From: Sphingobacterium cavernae
GTDB lineage: Bacteria > Bacteroidota > Bacteroidia > Sphingobacteriales > Sphingobacteriaceae
Reading direction: 5' to 3'
NCBI RefSeq assembly: GCF_008520265.1
Contig: NZ_VIQM01000018.1
Span: 1-64,000 of the forward strand
Length of the DNA stretch: 64,000 nucleotides
Numbering within the stretch: the first letter of the stretch is position 1; each line of letters begins with the position of its first letter. Below, piece after piece: positions 1 to 8,761 of the stretch. The position numbers and the translations under genes are program-made. The notes under the pieces were generated by a model. That model saw only the letters and a program-made list of their open reading frames with translations, was not told the origin of the DNA and did no database searches.

Positions 1-60
1 GTGTCCATAGAATGGGGATTATTGGCAATTGCACAGAATTTAAGAAAGAAAGCGGCCTAA
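1..60 (+). CDS. C-terminal end of an IS1182-type transposase (partial)
   Basis: The first 60 bases are one open frame ending in TAA and encode 19 residues containing EWGLLAIAQNLRKK. This resembles the extreme C-terminus of IS1182-family DDE transposases (typically ...WGLxxIAHNLRK). The rest of the gene lies outside the window. A hairpin overlaps the stop codon. I could not fix the right inverted repeat of the element: the 100 bases after the stop contain small palindromes but no end that can be proven without the left end. The family assignment rests on a short tail and is tentative. Confidence 0.6.
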   Translation: MSIEWGLLAIAQNLRKKAA

Positions 61-74
61 AAAGACCGCTTTTT
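49..74 (+). terminator. Hairpin terminator overlapping the transposase stop codon
   Basis: AAAGCGG and CCGCTTT pair around a ten-base loop that contains the stop codon, and five T residues follow. This is a plausible intrinsic terminator for the transposase gene. Confidence 0.6.
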
Positions 75-160
75 CATCGTTTTAAACAAAATATTGAAAT
101 ATTATGAACTTGTAGCTCACACAGTGGCTAAACACTGACAAATTCCTGTCAAACTAAAAA

Positions 161-198
161 AGGCCGCCTCAATTATTTTGAGACGGCCTCATTTTTTT
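161..198 (+). terminator. Strong hairpin with flanking A and T runs (bidirectional)
   Basis: AGGCCGCCTCA pairs with TGAGACGGCCT, with one C/A mismatch on this strand that becomes G-U on the other. An A run lies before it and a T run after it. It can terminate in both directions, so it would insulate the transposase from the minus-strand genes to the right. Confidence 0.7.
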
Positions 199-215
199 TA
201 AATATAATAACCAAA

Positions 216-247
216 AAAAGGCTTTGCAACTACATGCAGAGCCTTTT
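216..247 (-). terminator. Terminator of the DUF4270/kelch operon
   Basis: AAAAGGCTTTGCA and TGCAGAGCCTTTT form a long stem with a six-base loop. On the minus strand it is followed by a run of T. It lies 21 bases beyond the stop codon of the kelch lipoprotein gene. Confidence 0.75.
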
Positions 248-268
248 CAAATTCTTAAATCTTATAGA

Positions 269-1264
269 TTATCTAACTGGTGTAAATACCCAGTTGTCGT
301 CAAATTTCATTGAACCATTAGCACCAGTTGCTAAATATCCTTTACCGCCAATCGAATAAGTTACAGCACCATCTCTAGCGTTTTGCGGAAGAGCTTGGTG
401 TTTACTTTCCCATTTTCTAGCTGCAGGATCATATTTCCATACAGTGTTCAAAGAAGCATTCTTTTTGCCACCTACAACATATCCAAAATTACCAATTACA
501 AATGCAGAAGCACCTTGACGTGTTAAATCATACGTGTTGTCAGTATCTTTTAGTGGCGCTTCATCGCTCCATTTTGTGCCATCAAAAGAATAGAAGTCTT
601 CAGGATATTGGTTATTATCAAAACCACCACCTACATAAGCTTTATTTCCGATAACAAATGCAAAAGCGTTTACACGTTTTTGTTTGAACTCTGATCCTAC
701 AGGTTCCCATTTGTCAGTAGTAGCATCATACTTCCAAAAATCTTTTAATGTTTTTTGAGTTTTAGTGGCACCTAATCCAACGTAAGCTTGGTTTCCTAAT
801 GTAAATGCAACAGCACCATAGCGCGCTTCAGCATTAGCTGGCAATGAAGCAATTTGAGTCCAAGTATTTGTTGAAGGATTGTATTTATAAAAATCTTTCA
901 ATACTTCTGTTCCATCATAACCCAATCCTACATAACCGTTTTCACCAATAGCAAAACCTACTGCACCATTACGAGCAGCACCAGGGAAATCTGCAATACG
1001 TTTCCAAACATTGTTTTCGAAAGACCATGCATCTTTCGTTCTTTCATTTGTTGTTAAAATACCAGTTGCTAAAAATCCTTTATTATCAATCTGAAATGAA
1101 GCAGCATTACTTCTTGGGTCACCATCGAAAGCAGATGCTCTAACCCATTCAGTAGGACCGTTGTCAGTAGTGTTATCGTTGTCTTCGTCTTTTTTACAAG
1201 AATTAAATGCTGAAAGTGTAAAAGCACAGGCTAAAACAATACATAGCCAATTTTTCTTATTCAT
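269..1264 (-). CDS. Kelch-repeat surface lipoprotein
   Basis: A 331-residue lipoprotein. The signal peptide ends in FNSC with the lipid cysteine at residue 23, followed by KKDED, which resembles the Bacteroidota lipoprotein export signal for surface display. The body consists of repeated kelch-type blades with recurring motifs such as GAVGFAIG..GYVGLG followed by LKDFYKYNP..NTWTQIA, about six units, so a six-bladed beta-propeller is expected. The gene starts 3 bases after the DUF4270 gene and is followed by a terminator, so the two form an operon. Kelch propellers of this type in Bacteroidota are usually binding proteins or of unknown function; no catalytic residues can be assigned here. Confidence 0.85.
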   Translation of the reverse strand: MNKKNWLCIVLACAFTLSAFNSCKKDEDNDNTTDNGPTEWVRASAFDGDPRSNAASFQIDNKGFLATGILTTNERTKDAWSFENNVWKRIADFPGAARNGAVGFAIGENGYVGLGYDGTEVLKDFYKYNPSTNTWTQIASLPANAEARYGAVAFTLGNQAYVGLGATKTQKTLKDFWKYDATTDKWEPVGSEFKQKRVNAFAFVIGNKAYVGGGFDNNQYPEDFYSFDGTKWSDEAPLKDTDNTYDLTRQGASAFVIGNFGYVVGGKKNASLNTVWKYDPAARKWESKHQALPQNARDGAVTYSIGGKGYLATGANGSMKFDDNWVFTPVR

Positions 1265-1267
1265 AAA

Positions 1268-2632
1268 TTATTTGAATTTAGTATATACAATGTTTAATTT
1301 AATCTTTGGTTTTCCATTTTCCTTTGCGATTTTAGCCGTATTGACAGTGCTAAATATGCTTGGAGATACAGTTGTTATTAATAAGTCAGTATCAATATAT
1401 TGATTTGAATTTATATTCTTCAAATAGTCAATTAAGTTAAATACATATTTTCCATTTTCACCCACATCATTTCCTGCGATATATCCAGACTGTTGAATAG
1501 TTGTGGTAAATGGTGTTGGAACAAAATTAACTGGTAAGCCATTTTTGTTAGTCACCATCAACATTAAGCTCGAAGGAGCGTAATACGGCCCATAATTTAG
1601 GGATTCTGTCTCAACAAATAATTCTGCCTTATTAACGCTTATGTTTTCATTACTCATAAACTCTCTAAGCGATGGTATTTTTATTTTTGTTACTAGACCA
1701 GAGCCAGATTGAATGTAAGCTTTTTTGTCCGTTTGCTCATATGTCAATTCTCTATTATTAGCATTTAAATTAGCGAATGGCGTTCCCGAACGATCGAATT
1801 CAATGTTATTGAATTGAAAATTAGGAGAGCTATTTACAATAACTTTTTTACCTGTTACTTTAAATCCATCAGAACCAATGTATGAATAATTGATTTGAAT
1901 ATTCAAAGTATCATTAAATCCAATCACTGCTGTATTGTTCTCCCCTGGGACTATAACAATACCTTTTAAATAGCTTTGAAAAGCTTCTAGGTTATTAACA
2001 TTAAAGTCGTTGGTGTTGATTTTATCAAAAATATCTTTACCAAAAGAGTCATCAATTCTTACACTTAGTGTATCCATTGAACGAACATAAGGTTTGAATG
2101 TCGTTGTACCCAGTGCATTTGATTCGTAATTGAATTTCTTGTCTCCAAAAATGGTAGGTCCAGTTACATAAATTGGCGCATTATAGCTATCAATTGAGGT
2201 TAGAATATTTTCAGTGACAATTTCTTGTGTTACTTTATGAATAGAAATTTGTTGATTTTGCGTAGTATCACCATAATAATATTTTGCAGCATTTGGCTTC
2301 AATACAACATTTACGGAATCAAACACAGCGTTCTCTGGAATATTATCGGTGTATGAATCAAGTGACAGCTTTAAATATGAAGATGATTTTACCGATCCCA
2401 AATCATTGATGTTAACCTTACCCACCAACACCGTTCCAGTAGCCGCGGCAGGCATATAGTTTAGCTGATAAGCAGATGTACTAACAGTGAAAGAGTCAAT
2501 GAAAGTTACAGCAATGTTTTCGTCTATTTCATCTAGAGAAATACTAATCTCTTTATTACAACTACCCAAAAGAAGTAATGCAGAAAAAATAGACAGAAAA
2601 TTAAAATATTTAAATTGTAAAAATTGACTCAT
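1268..2632 (-). CDS. DUF4270 family lipoprotein
   Basis: A 454-residue protein with a lipoprotein signal ending GSC (Cys 25) and a beta-rich body with SSSYLKLSL and AELFVETE segments, resembling the DUF4270 family of Bacteroidota. The function of this family is not established. It is first in a two-gene operon with the kelch lipoprotein, an arrangement that suggests a surface complex. A TAnnTTTG promoter element lies 17 bases upstream of the ATG. The family assignment is by recognition of overall pattern and is fairly confident; a specific ligand cannot be proposed. Confidence 0.8.
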   Translation of the reverse strand: MSQFLQFKYFNFLSIFSALLLLGSCNKEISISLDEIDENIAVTFIDSFTVSTSAYQLNYMPAAATGTVLVGKVNINDLGSVKSSSYLKLSLDSYTDNIPENAVFDSVNVVLKPNAAKYYYGDTTQNQQISIHKVTQEIVTENILTSIDSYNAPIYVTGPTIFGDKKFNYESNALGTTTFKPYVRSMDTLSVRIDDSFGKDIFDKINTNDFNVNNLEAFQSYLKGIVIVPGENNTAVIGFNDTLNIQINYSYIGSDGFKVTGKKVIVNSSPNFQFNNIEFDRSGTPFANLNANNRELTYEQTDKKAYIQSGSGLVTKIKIPSLREFMSNENISVNKAELFVETESLNYGPYYAPSSLMLMVTNKNGLPVNFVPTPFTTTIQQSGYIAGNDVGENGKYVFNLIDYLKNINSNQYIDTDLLITTVSPSIFSTVNTAKIAKENGKPKIKLNIVYTKFK

Positions 2633-2649
2633 ATATATTAGTTGACATG

Positions 2650-2657
2650 CAAATGTA
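2650..2657 (-). promoter_or_regulatory. Bacteroidota -7 element before the DUF4270 gene
   Basis: TACATTTG on the minus strand matches the TAnnTTTG consensus, 17 bases upstream of the start codon. The -33 region is poorly conserved. Confidence 0.5.
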
Positions 2658-2877
2658 AGTATTACCTACTGTTAAATGTGTTATAATATGTTAAATATCT
2701 ACGCTATATAGATACGAGGTGCAAATCTAATAATTTAATTTTGTTTTACTGATTCGAAAAACCATAAAAAGCACCTTAATAACACGTTAATATAAGTTAG
2801 TTTGCTACATTGTCATAAAGCTAAAATAGACATAAGAAGCTAATTAAAGTTTATATATTTATTTTAAAATTTACCAT

Positions 2878-3468
2878 ATGAAAGCTCTAATTATAGTCGA
2901 TGTTCAAAATGATTTCTTACCAGGTGGTGCTTTAGAAGTTTCGAATGGGGACGAAATAATTCCTTTAATAAATAGAATAATTCCTAATTACGAACTCGTT
3001 GTAGCAACGCAAGATTGGCACCCCGCTGATCACAAAAGTTTTGCTGCTATGCACGCGGGACACCAAATATTTGATGTTATCGAATGGAACGGCTATCCTC
3101 AAACGCTGTGGCCAAATCATTGTGTACAGGGAACTAAAGGTGCTGAATTGTCGAAAGAATTAGCTGCAAATTCAATTCATGCTATATTTCGAAAAGGGTT
3201 AGATAAAAAAGCAGATAGCTATAGCGGTTTTTTTGATAACCAACGAATCAGAAATACTGGTTTGCATGGGTATTTGCAGGATAAAAAAGTTTCGGAAGTG
3301 CATGTCTGCGGACTGGCTGCAGATTTTTGTGTTTACTTCACCGCGATGGATGCTTTAGATTTAGGATATAAGACAGCTATTATTTCAAAAGGAACAAAGG
3401 CTATCGATAAGGAAGCTTATATGAGAAAGAAGGAATCGTTTTTACAAAAAGGAGGACTATTTATTTAA
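2878..3468 (+). CDS. pncA: Nicotinamidase (pyrazinamidase)
   Basis: A 196-residue isochorismatase-fold enzyme that hydrolyses nicotinamide to nicotinate and ammonia in NAD salvage. The catalytic triad is visible: Asp 8 in VDVQNDF, Lys 106 in FRKG, and Cys 151 in AADFCV. Metal ligands are Asp 46 and His 48 in TQDWH and His 81 in PNHCVQGT. The length is normal for bacterial PncA and the protein has no signal peptide, so it is cytoplasmic. The last 8 bases overlap the 3' end of the convergent outer-membrane protein gene. Confidence 0.93.
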   Translation: MKALIIVDVQNDFLPGGALEVSNGDEIIPLINRIIPNYELVVATQDWHPADHKSFAAMHAGHQIFDVIEWNGYPQTLWPNHCVQGTKGAELSKELAANSIHAIFRKGLDKKADSYSGFFDNQRIRNTGLHGYLQDKKVSEVHVCGLAADFCVYFTAMDALDLGYKTAIISKGTKAIDKEAYMRKKESFLQKGGLFI

Positions 3469-6208
3469 ATATATTAGTAGTACCAAACTTTCTTAAATTG
3501 TAAGTAAATGATAACAGGAAATAGCGGTTCAACGTGTTTGAGGACACATCAGAGATATTATTTTCCGTAACACGTCGACTAATATTTTGTGCTTTATTGA
3601 GTAAATCAAAACCTTTCAAGGTTATTTCACCATTGTTGTTTTTAAATAGTTTTTTCCCAATTGAAGCGTTCCATATCATAGTTTCGATATTCGGGTAATC
3701 CAATATTCCACCGTTGTTTAAGTACATAAGATTACTCGTGAAAACTATGTTTTTGATTGGTTCAATCGAAATATTATTACTCAAACGTTGATTTAGAACA
3801 TGATAACGTGCTGTCTGTGTCATGATATTTGATGTCTCACGCCCATCAATATGGTAGGATAATCCGATAATATATCTCTTTGAAAACTTTGAATTCAACC
3901 CAACACTTTGTCCATATCCAAATGTCTTATTTTTGATCGGTAAATCATTGATTTCAGCCAATTCGTTGTTTAGATATAACCTTGTATTTAGATTGATGTT
4001 AATTTTTAATTTCTCTATAGGAGCGCCGTAACTATTATTAAGTCTAACAGCGTATGCTCCATCCGCATTGATAGGTCGGATATACTGGCCACCTGCGCCA
4101 AGTCGAACATCTTCAAAAAGAAAAATACTACTATCTGTTTGTAATATGCTATTTATAATCTTGTCTTGAGTATATTCAAAGTTCACATTGGTCGTCAATG
4201 ATCTACCTGTTTTTCTATTTACATCTTTGTATTGTAATCGTACGTTATGCGCGTATTCTTGATTTAAATTTGGATTACCATTGGTGATACGCAATTCGTT
4301 TTGGTTATTGATGAAATCTTGTATTTGATTAATTGATGGCGTATTGGTTTGCGTATTGTAATTGAATTCTAAATCCTTCGTTCGTGAAAACTTATATTTT
4401 GCGGATAGATCTGGGAGAAAGCTGTAGAAATCTGCTACAGTCTTTAGGTTAATAGGAACTATTCTATCGTTTTTGCGTACGCCATGCTGATATTGAAAGC
4501 CAACCTGAAATCTAATGGAATCTTTGAGTGCATATATGTAAGACATCCCAGCGCTTTGGTAATTGAAATCATTACGAAATTCATTGGATAGACGATCTCT
4601 CAATTCTCCCGATTGCCCTGTTTCTGCCAGAAAATCATACGTTTCCCTATTGGAATAAGAGGCATTATTTCGAAAATTATATTGCGCCTGTAATCTACTG
4701 TATTGAGATATACTTTCTGTAAATGATATTCTGCTATTTATTCCTGAACCATACCCATTTGTTGAACTGGTGTTATTGTTTGTGTCAATTCTGTTCAAAA
4801 GTGCATTTCTGTAATATTCGGTTACGGCTAGATTTAATGCATGAGCATCATTGGAATTTTTATTTGCGCTGGCATTGACTGATACTGTTCTGCCTTGTTT
4901 TTTAAATTTCAGCATATAGGTGAAAGATCCACCGTAACTCAAATTATTATTATCACCATCAGAAGATCGGACGGATTTATTAATTGGGCTTTCGCTCACA
5001 TTGATCGTGTTAAAATCTGTGGCGCTCTCGCGTTTGCTATATGAATATCGAATATTTGGAGTGAAGTCAAACCTATTGGTGGAATCGATTTGCCATTTTA
5101 ATCTTCCGTTTAGTACATGCTCTGTGTTATTTGCGTCGGATAACTGGGTTTGTGTTCTGAATTGATTGGCTTGTCCTTCTGATAAATATTGAATATTGGA
5201 TAAGGAATTGGTTACAGTAGTAGATGAATTGAAACTATAATCAGAACTCAATTCCATGTTGGTTTTTGGATAGACATTGCTGAAAGTAATTGCGCCAGCG
5301 TAAGTGTCTGACAGCCCTCGGTCGGTATTATTATTACCTCTTCTTGCGCCACCTCGACCTTGTTCTCCAAAATTGGTTTCATTTATATTATTAGCTAATA
5401 GATTAATCGCATATTTCTTGTCTTTATTGAAGCTATTTGTTGAAGAATTGATAGAAAATTTATCGCTATTGCCTGTACTTACGGCAGACTTTCCAAAGAA
5501 GCCCACTTTCTTGTCGGGTTTGGTTACAATATTTATGACTTTATTTCTCTTCCCATCGTCAAATCCTGAAAATCGAGCTTGCTCCGATTTCTCATCTATC
5601 AGTTGGATCTTAGCAATGATATCAGCGGGGAGGGTTTTAAGAGCAATCTTAGGATCTGAACTGAAAAATTCTTTTCCATCGATGATTATACGTGTTACCT
5701 GTTCTCCATGTGCTGTGACATTGCCGTCTTCATCAATCAAAACACCTGGAATTTGTGACACGACCTCGTCTGCATCAGCAAATTCGCGTGCTACAAATTT
5801 GTTGGCATCGTATTCCATGGTATCTCCCTTTAAAATAACAGCAGGCGATGCACTAATTACTACTTCATCGATACCAATATTATCTGTTTCCAAGTGAATA
5901 CTTATAGTTTCGTTTTTCGAAGAAGTGATTTGCAGCGGAGTTATTTTCTGTTGAAATCCCAATGCTTGAATACTAACATTGTAGCTACCTGTTTTTAAGT
6001 TGTTAAACAGAAAATTGCCTAATTTATCGGAAGATGTGGATTGAATTACTGAGTTGTGATTAATTGGAATCAGTCGCACTGTAGCCCCCATTATTGCTGT
6101 TGAATCTGCGCTATTCACGATACGTCCACTAATCTTTTGTTGCGCAACAGATGAATAAGCGAGTCCTAAAAACAAAAATATAAGCAGGTGTTTGATAATG
6201 GGTTTCAC
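3461..6208 (-). CDS. Outer-membrane beta-barrel protein, TonB-receptor-like (OMP_b-brl_3 type)
   Basis: A 915-residue protein with a signal peptide (cleavage near SSVAQ/Q), a carboxypeptidase-regulatory-like beta-sandwich at about residues 24-105, a plug-like segment at about 115-235 (VVISASPAVILKGDTMEY, VLIDEDGNV, IIIDGKEFF), and a long beta-barrel rich in N/S/Y. This is the architecture of the outer-membrane beta-barrel family, related to but distinct from SusC. The start codon read is GTG; no nearby ATG gives the signal peptide. It is divergent from a TetR-type regulator, with a long palindrome between the genes, so repression by that regulator is likely. The cargo is unknown; related proteins are often near metal or peptide functions. 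Confidence 0.85.
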   Translation of the reverse strand: MKPIIKHLLIFLFLGLAYSSVAQQKISGRIVNSADSTAIMGATVRLIPINHNSVIQSTSSDKLGNFLFNNLKTGSYNVSIQALGFQQKITPLQITSSKNETISIHLETDNIGIDEVVISASPAVILKGDTMEYDANKFVAREFADADEVVSQIPGVLIDEDGNVTAHGEQVTRIIIDGKEFFSSDPKIALKTLPADIIAKIQLIDEKSEQARFSGFDDGKRNKVINIVTKPDKKVGFFGKSAVSTGNSDKFSINSSTNSFNKDKKYAINLLANNINETNFGEQGRGGARRGNNNTDRGLSDTYAGAITFSNVYPKTNMELSSDYSFNSSTTVTNSLSNIQYLSEGQANQFRTQTQLSDANNTEHVLNGRLKWQIDSTNRFDFTPNIRYSYSKRESATDFNTINVSESPINKSVRSSDGDNNNLSYGGSFTYMLKFKKQGRTVSVNASANKNSNDAHALNLAVTEYYRNALLNRIDTNNNTSSTNGYGSGINSRISFTESISQYSRLQAQYNFRNNASYSNRETYDFLAETGQSGELRDRLSNEFRNDFNYQSAGMSYIYALKDSIRFQVGFQYQHGVRKNDRIVPINLKTVADFYSFLPDLSAKYKFSRTKDLEFNYNTQTNTPSINQIQDFINNQNELRITNGNPNLNQEYAHNVRLQYKDVNRKTGRSLTTNVNFEYTQDKIINSILQTDSSIFLFEDVRLGAGGQYIRPINADGAYAVRLNNSYGAPIEKLKININLNTRLYLNNELAEINDLPIKNKTFGYGQSVGLNSKFSKRYIIGLSYHIDGRETSNIMTQTARYHVLNQRLSNNISIEPIKNIVFTSNLMYLNNGGILDYPNIETMIWNASIGKKLFKNNNGEITLKGFDLLNKAQNISRRVTENNISDVSSNTLNRYFLLSFTYNLRKFGTTNIFK

Positions 6209-6225
6209 AGTAGAAATTAGGTATG

Positions 6226-6271
6226 TGATACAATATTAGTTTAAAGTCGTTAAACTTCAAATATTGTATCA
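6226..6271. promoter_or_regulatory. Long palindrome between divergent OMP and TetR genes (probable operator)
   Basis: TGATACAATATT and AATATTGTATCA form a perfect 12-base inverted repeat separated by 22 bases. Inside lies a second inverted pair, GTTTAA and TTAAAC, so each half reads TGATACAATATT then GTTTAA with a 3-base insertion in one arm. It sits 17 bases from the OMP start codon and 7 bases before the TAnnTTTG element of the regulator gene. Position and symmetry fit a TetR-family operator controlling both genes. Confidence 0.65.
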
Positions 6272-6278
6272 AAATAGA

Positions 6279-6286
6279 TATATTTG
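6279..6286 (+). promoter_or_regulatory. -7 element of the TetR-type regulator gene
   Basis: TATATTTG matches TAnnTTTG and lies 19 bases upstream of the ATG at 6306. It falls inside the longer reading frame that would begin at a TTG at 6264, which argues for the ATG as the true start. Confidence 0.6.
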
Positions 6287-6305
6287 CTTGATTGTTCGTG
6301 TTTAT

Positions 6306-6848
6306 ATGAAAAGTTCCCTGTTAAGTAGAAAAGAGAAGATTTTGGAGGCGTCTTTAGTGTTGTTTGCCAAAAATGGTTATGCTGATACATCTACAAAAGA
6401 AATCGCAGCGAATGCTGGTGTTTCCGAGGCGCTTATTTTTAAACATTTCGGGAATAAGGATACCTTATTGGCGCAACTTATTAAATCGGGTTACCGCCGT
6501 GTGTTACAACATCATCGCGGCATGATGACGTACAAAAGTGCAAAGGACTTTTTGAAAAATATGATTTTCTTACCCAGCAAATTAGTAGCCGAAGAGCCTA
6601 TGTTTTGGAAATTGCAAGAGCGTCTATCGCATATCCCATTTTCAAAATCACAACATGAACAATTTATGAAGCCTGTACATTCCATTATTATTCGGGCTTT
6701 TAGAGAATTGGGCTACGCCAATCCCCAAATTGAGGCGCAGTATTTGCTATTGGTAATCGATATGTTGTGGAAAAAGGAGGCTTGCGGTGAAATCGAAAAT
6801 TCCTTAGACTTAGCCTTGCTCTTAGAGCAAAAATATCAATTGCTATAG
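6306..6848 (+). CDS. TetR/AcrR family transcriptional regulator
   Basis: A 180-residue protein from the ATG chosen here; an upstream TTG would add 14 residues but overlaps the promoter. The N-terminal helix-turn-helix is clear: REKILEASLVLFAKNGYADTS, KEIAANAGVSEALIFKHF and GNKDTLL are typical of TetR. The C-terminal helical ligand domain (about 60-180) gives no hint of the effector. It is divergent from the outer-membrane barrel gene and shares a palindromic intergenic region with it, so autoregulation and control of that gene are expected. No terminator is seen before the GH3 gene about 100 bases downstream. Confidence 0.9.
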   Translation: MKSSLLSRKEKILEASLVLFAKNGYADTSTKEIAANAGVSEALIFKHFGNKDTLLAQLIKSGYRRVLQHHRGMMTYKSAKDFLKNMIFLPSKLVAEEPMFWKLQERLSHIPFSKSQHEQFMKPVHSIIIRAFRELGYANPQIEAQYLLLVIDMLWKKEACGEIENSLDLALLLEQKYQLL

Positions 6849-6867
6849 TGCGTTTTTGTGCGTTTTG
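6848..6867 (+). promoter_or_regulatory. Phased TGCGTTTTT pair upstream of the GH3 gene
   Basis: Two units, TGCGTTTTTG and TGCGTTTTGC, lie exactly 10 bases apart, about 80 bases before the GH3 start. The same arrangement recurs before namZ and murQ. It could be a tandem operator or a phased T-tract bend. A weak promoter-like TATTTTCG lies between it and the gene. Confidence 0.45.
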
Positions 6868-6946
6868 CTGTAACAATTTTGCATAAACATTGAATTATCG
6901 AAATATTATTATATTTTCGTGCATATATACTTATAAATAAAACATT

Positions 6947-8650
6947 ATGCTGAAACCTATTTTAGCTTTTTCGCTAGCTCTTTTTACTTCATATGGAGCA
7001 ATGGCGCAGAAAAGACCTGATTTTGTGAAATTTATCAACAGCAATCACAAATGGGTCGATTCAGTATTTAATAGTCTAACTCCAAAAGAACGTATTGGTC
7101 AATTGTTTTTAGTGCGTGCACACACGAATTTGGGTCAAAAATTTATTGATTCAGTAGGTACTGTCGTTAAAAATGAGCAGGTTGGAGGATTGGTTGTATT
7201 TCAAGGTGGTCCAGTGCGTCACTTGGATATGATTAATAATTACCAAAAAGTATCTAAAGTTCCTTTGTTAGTTACTATAGATGGAGAATGGGGATTAGGA
7301 ATGCGTTTACCAGATTCAACACAATCTTTTCCATATCAAATGACTTTAGGCGCATTGCAAGATAACTCACTAATATATGATATGGGTAGAGATGCTGCAA
7401 AGGATTTCTTACGCTTAGGCATACATTTTAATTTCGCACCAACAGTAGATATCAATAACAATCCGAAAAATCCTGTGATTGGATTTCGTTCATTCGGTGA
7501 TAACAAAGAAAACGTAACTGTAAAATCTGCGGCTTACATGAAAGGTATGATTGATGGTGGCGTATTGGCATCTATCAAACACTTTCCAGGTCATGGCGAT
7601 ACAGACGTTGACTCACATTACGATTTACCAAAGCTTAGTTTTACACGTCAGCGTTTAAATGAATTGGAAATTTATCCTTTCAAAGAGTTAATTAAACAAG
7701 GAGCATCAGCGGTAATGGTTGGTCACATGGATATTCCAGCTTTAGACAATACACCAAATTTACCTTCTTCTATTTCTAAGAAAGTTGTTACTGATTTATT
7801 GAGAAATGAGTTGGGTTTCAAAGGGTTGACTGTAACTGATGCAATGAATATGAAAGGTGTTACTAAGTTTTTTCCCAATGGAGAGGCCGATATTTTAGCT
7901 ATTGAAGCTGGACATGATTTGTTAGAACTTTCAGAAAATAGTGCTAGAGCAATTGCGTTGGTTGAAAAATCAATTCAAAGTGGACGTTTGAAACAAGCAG
8001 ATATTGATGCGCGTGTAAAAAGAATTTTAGCCGCTAAATTGTGGCTTGGATTAGATAAATACACCCCAACAAGTAGAAATAGAGTTTTTGAAGATTTGAA
8101 TAGACCAGAGACTAAATCATTGATTCAACGTATGGCAGATGCTTCTGTTACGGTATTAAAATCTAATCGCCGTATCCAATCTTTTGATTCTAAAAAAGAA
8201 ACTGTAGTAGTAAGTGTGGGTATCAATAAAGCACAAGACTTTGAAAAAGGTTTGGCCTCTAGATTGACAAATGTAAAAAACATTTACATTACTGGTAAAG
8301 AAACGGAGTCGCAATTAGCAGATTTAGTAAAAGAAGTAAGAAGCCACGATCAAATTATTTTGGCTATACATGATGATAGATCTCGTCCAAGACCTACGTT
8401 GGATTTTTCGGATGATGTGAGAACTTTTATCGATAAAATCGCTGGACGTCGTACTATCACGGTAATGTTGACAAACCCTTATGCGTTGACTTCTGTGAAT
8501 GTCGACCGCAGTGCATCAATTGTGATGGGGTATCAAAATGAAGCTTTCATGCAAAGAGCTGCAGTAAAAGTGATTTTAAAAGACATTAAATCAAAAGGTA
8601 AGTTGCCGGTTACGATTGACAAAAACTTTACTTATGGTAAAGGGCTATAA
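6947..8650 (+). CDS. Secreted GH3 beta-N-acetylglucosaminidase (NagZ-like)
   Basis: A 567-residue glycoside hydrolase family 3 enzyme with a signal peptide (AMA/Q near residue 20). The (beta/alpha)8 domain carries the signature KHFPGHGDTDVDSHYDLP at 211-228, whose Asp 222-His 224 dyad is the acid/base pair of GH3 N-acetylglucosaminidases. The nucleophile is Asp 298 in TVTDAMNM. A C-terminal GH3_C-like domain spans about 390-567. It lacks the extra serine-hydrolase domain seen in many approximately 980-residue Bacteroidota homologues. Expected activity is exo-release of GlcNAc from peptidoglycan fragments in the periplasm or outside the cell. Upstream phased TGCGTTTTT repeats link it to namZ and murQ. 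Confidence 0.9.
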   Translation: MLKPILAFSLALFTSYGAMAQKRPDFVKFINSNHKWVDSVFNSLTPKERIGQLFLVRAHTNLGQKFIDSVGTVVKNEQVGGLVVFQGGPVRHLDMINNYQKVSKVPLLVTIDGEWGLGMRLPDSTQSFPYQMTLGALQDNSLIYDMGRDAAKDFLRLGIHFNFAPTVDINNNPKNPVIGFRSFGDNKENVTVKSAAYMKGMIDGGVLASIKHFPGHGDTDVDSHYDLPKLSFTRQRLNELEIYPFKELIKQGASAVMVGHMDIPALDNTPNLPSSISKKVVTDLLRNELGFKGLTVTDAMNMKGVTKFFPNGEADILAIEAGHDLLELSENSARAIALVEKSIQSGRLKQADIDARVKRILAAKLWLGLDKYTPTSRNRVFEDLNRPETKSLIQRMADASVTVLKSNRRIQSFDSKKETVVVSVGINKAQDFEKGLASRLTNVKNIYITGKETESQLADLVKEVRSHDQIILAIHDDRSRPRPTLDFSDDVRTFIDKIAGRRTITVMLTNPYALTSVNVDRSASIVMGYQNEAFMQRAAVKVILKDIKSKGKLPVTIDKNFTYGKGL

Positions 8651-8674
8651 TTAGACGAGAATCATAAATATAAT

Positions 8675-8707
8675 AGCCAAGTTGAAATATCAGCTTGGCT
8701 TTTTTTT
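8675..8707 (+). terminator. Terminator after the GH3 gene
   Basis: AGCCAAG and CTTGGCT form the stem and a run of seven T follows. It separates the GH3 gene from the serine dehydratase promoter. Confidence 0.8.
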
Positions 8708-8721
8708 GTCATTTATAATCC

Positions 8722-8729
8722 TAACTTTG
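8722..8729 (+). promoter_or_regulatory. -7 element of the serine dehydratase gene
   Basis: TAACTTTG matches TAnnTTTG, 32 bases before the ATG at 8762 and just after the GH3 terminator. Confidence 0.55.
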
Positions 8730-8761
8730 TTTCAAAATATAATACAAAAATTCAGTTGATT

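Noticed and set aside
121-155. TGACA/TGTCA palindrome as the right end of the insertion sequence.
   Set aside because: The left end is outside the window, so no terminal inverted repeat or target duplication can be matched.
5304-5897. A long antisense frame inside the outer-membrane barrel gene.
   Set aside because: It mirrors the codon pattern of the real gene, and has no family features and no start context.
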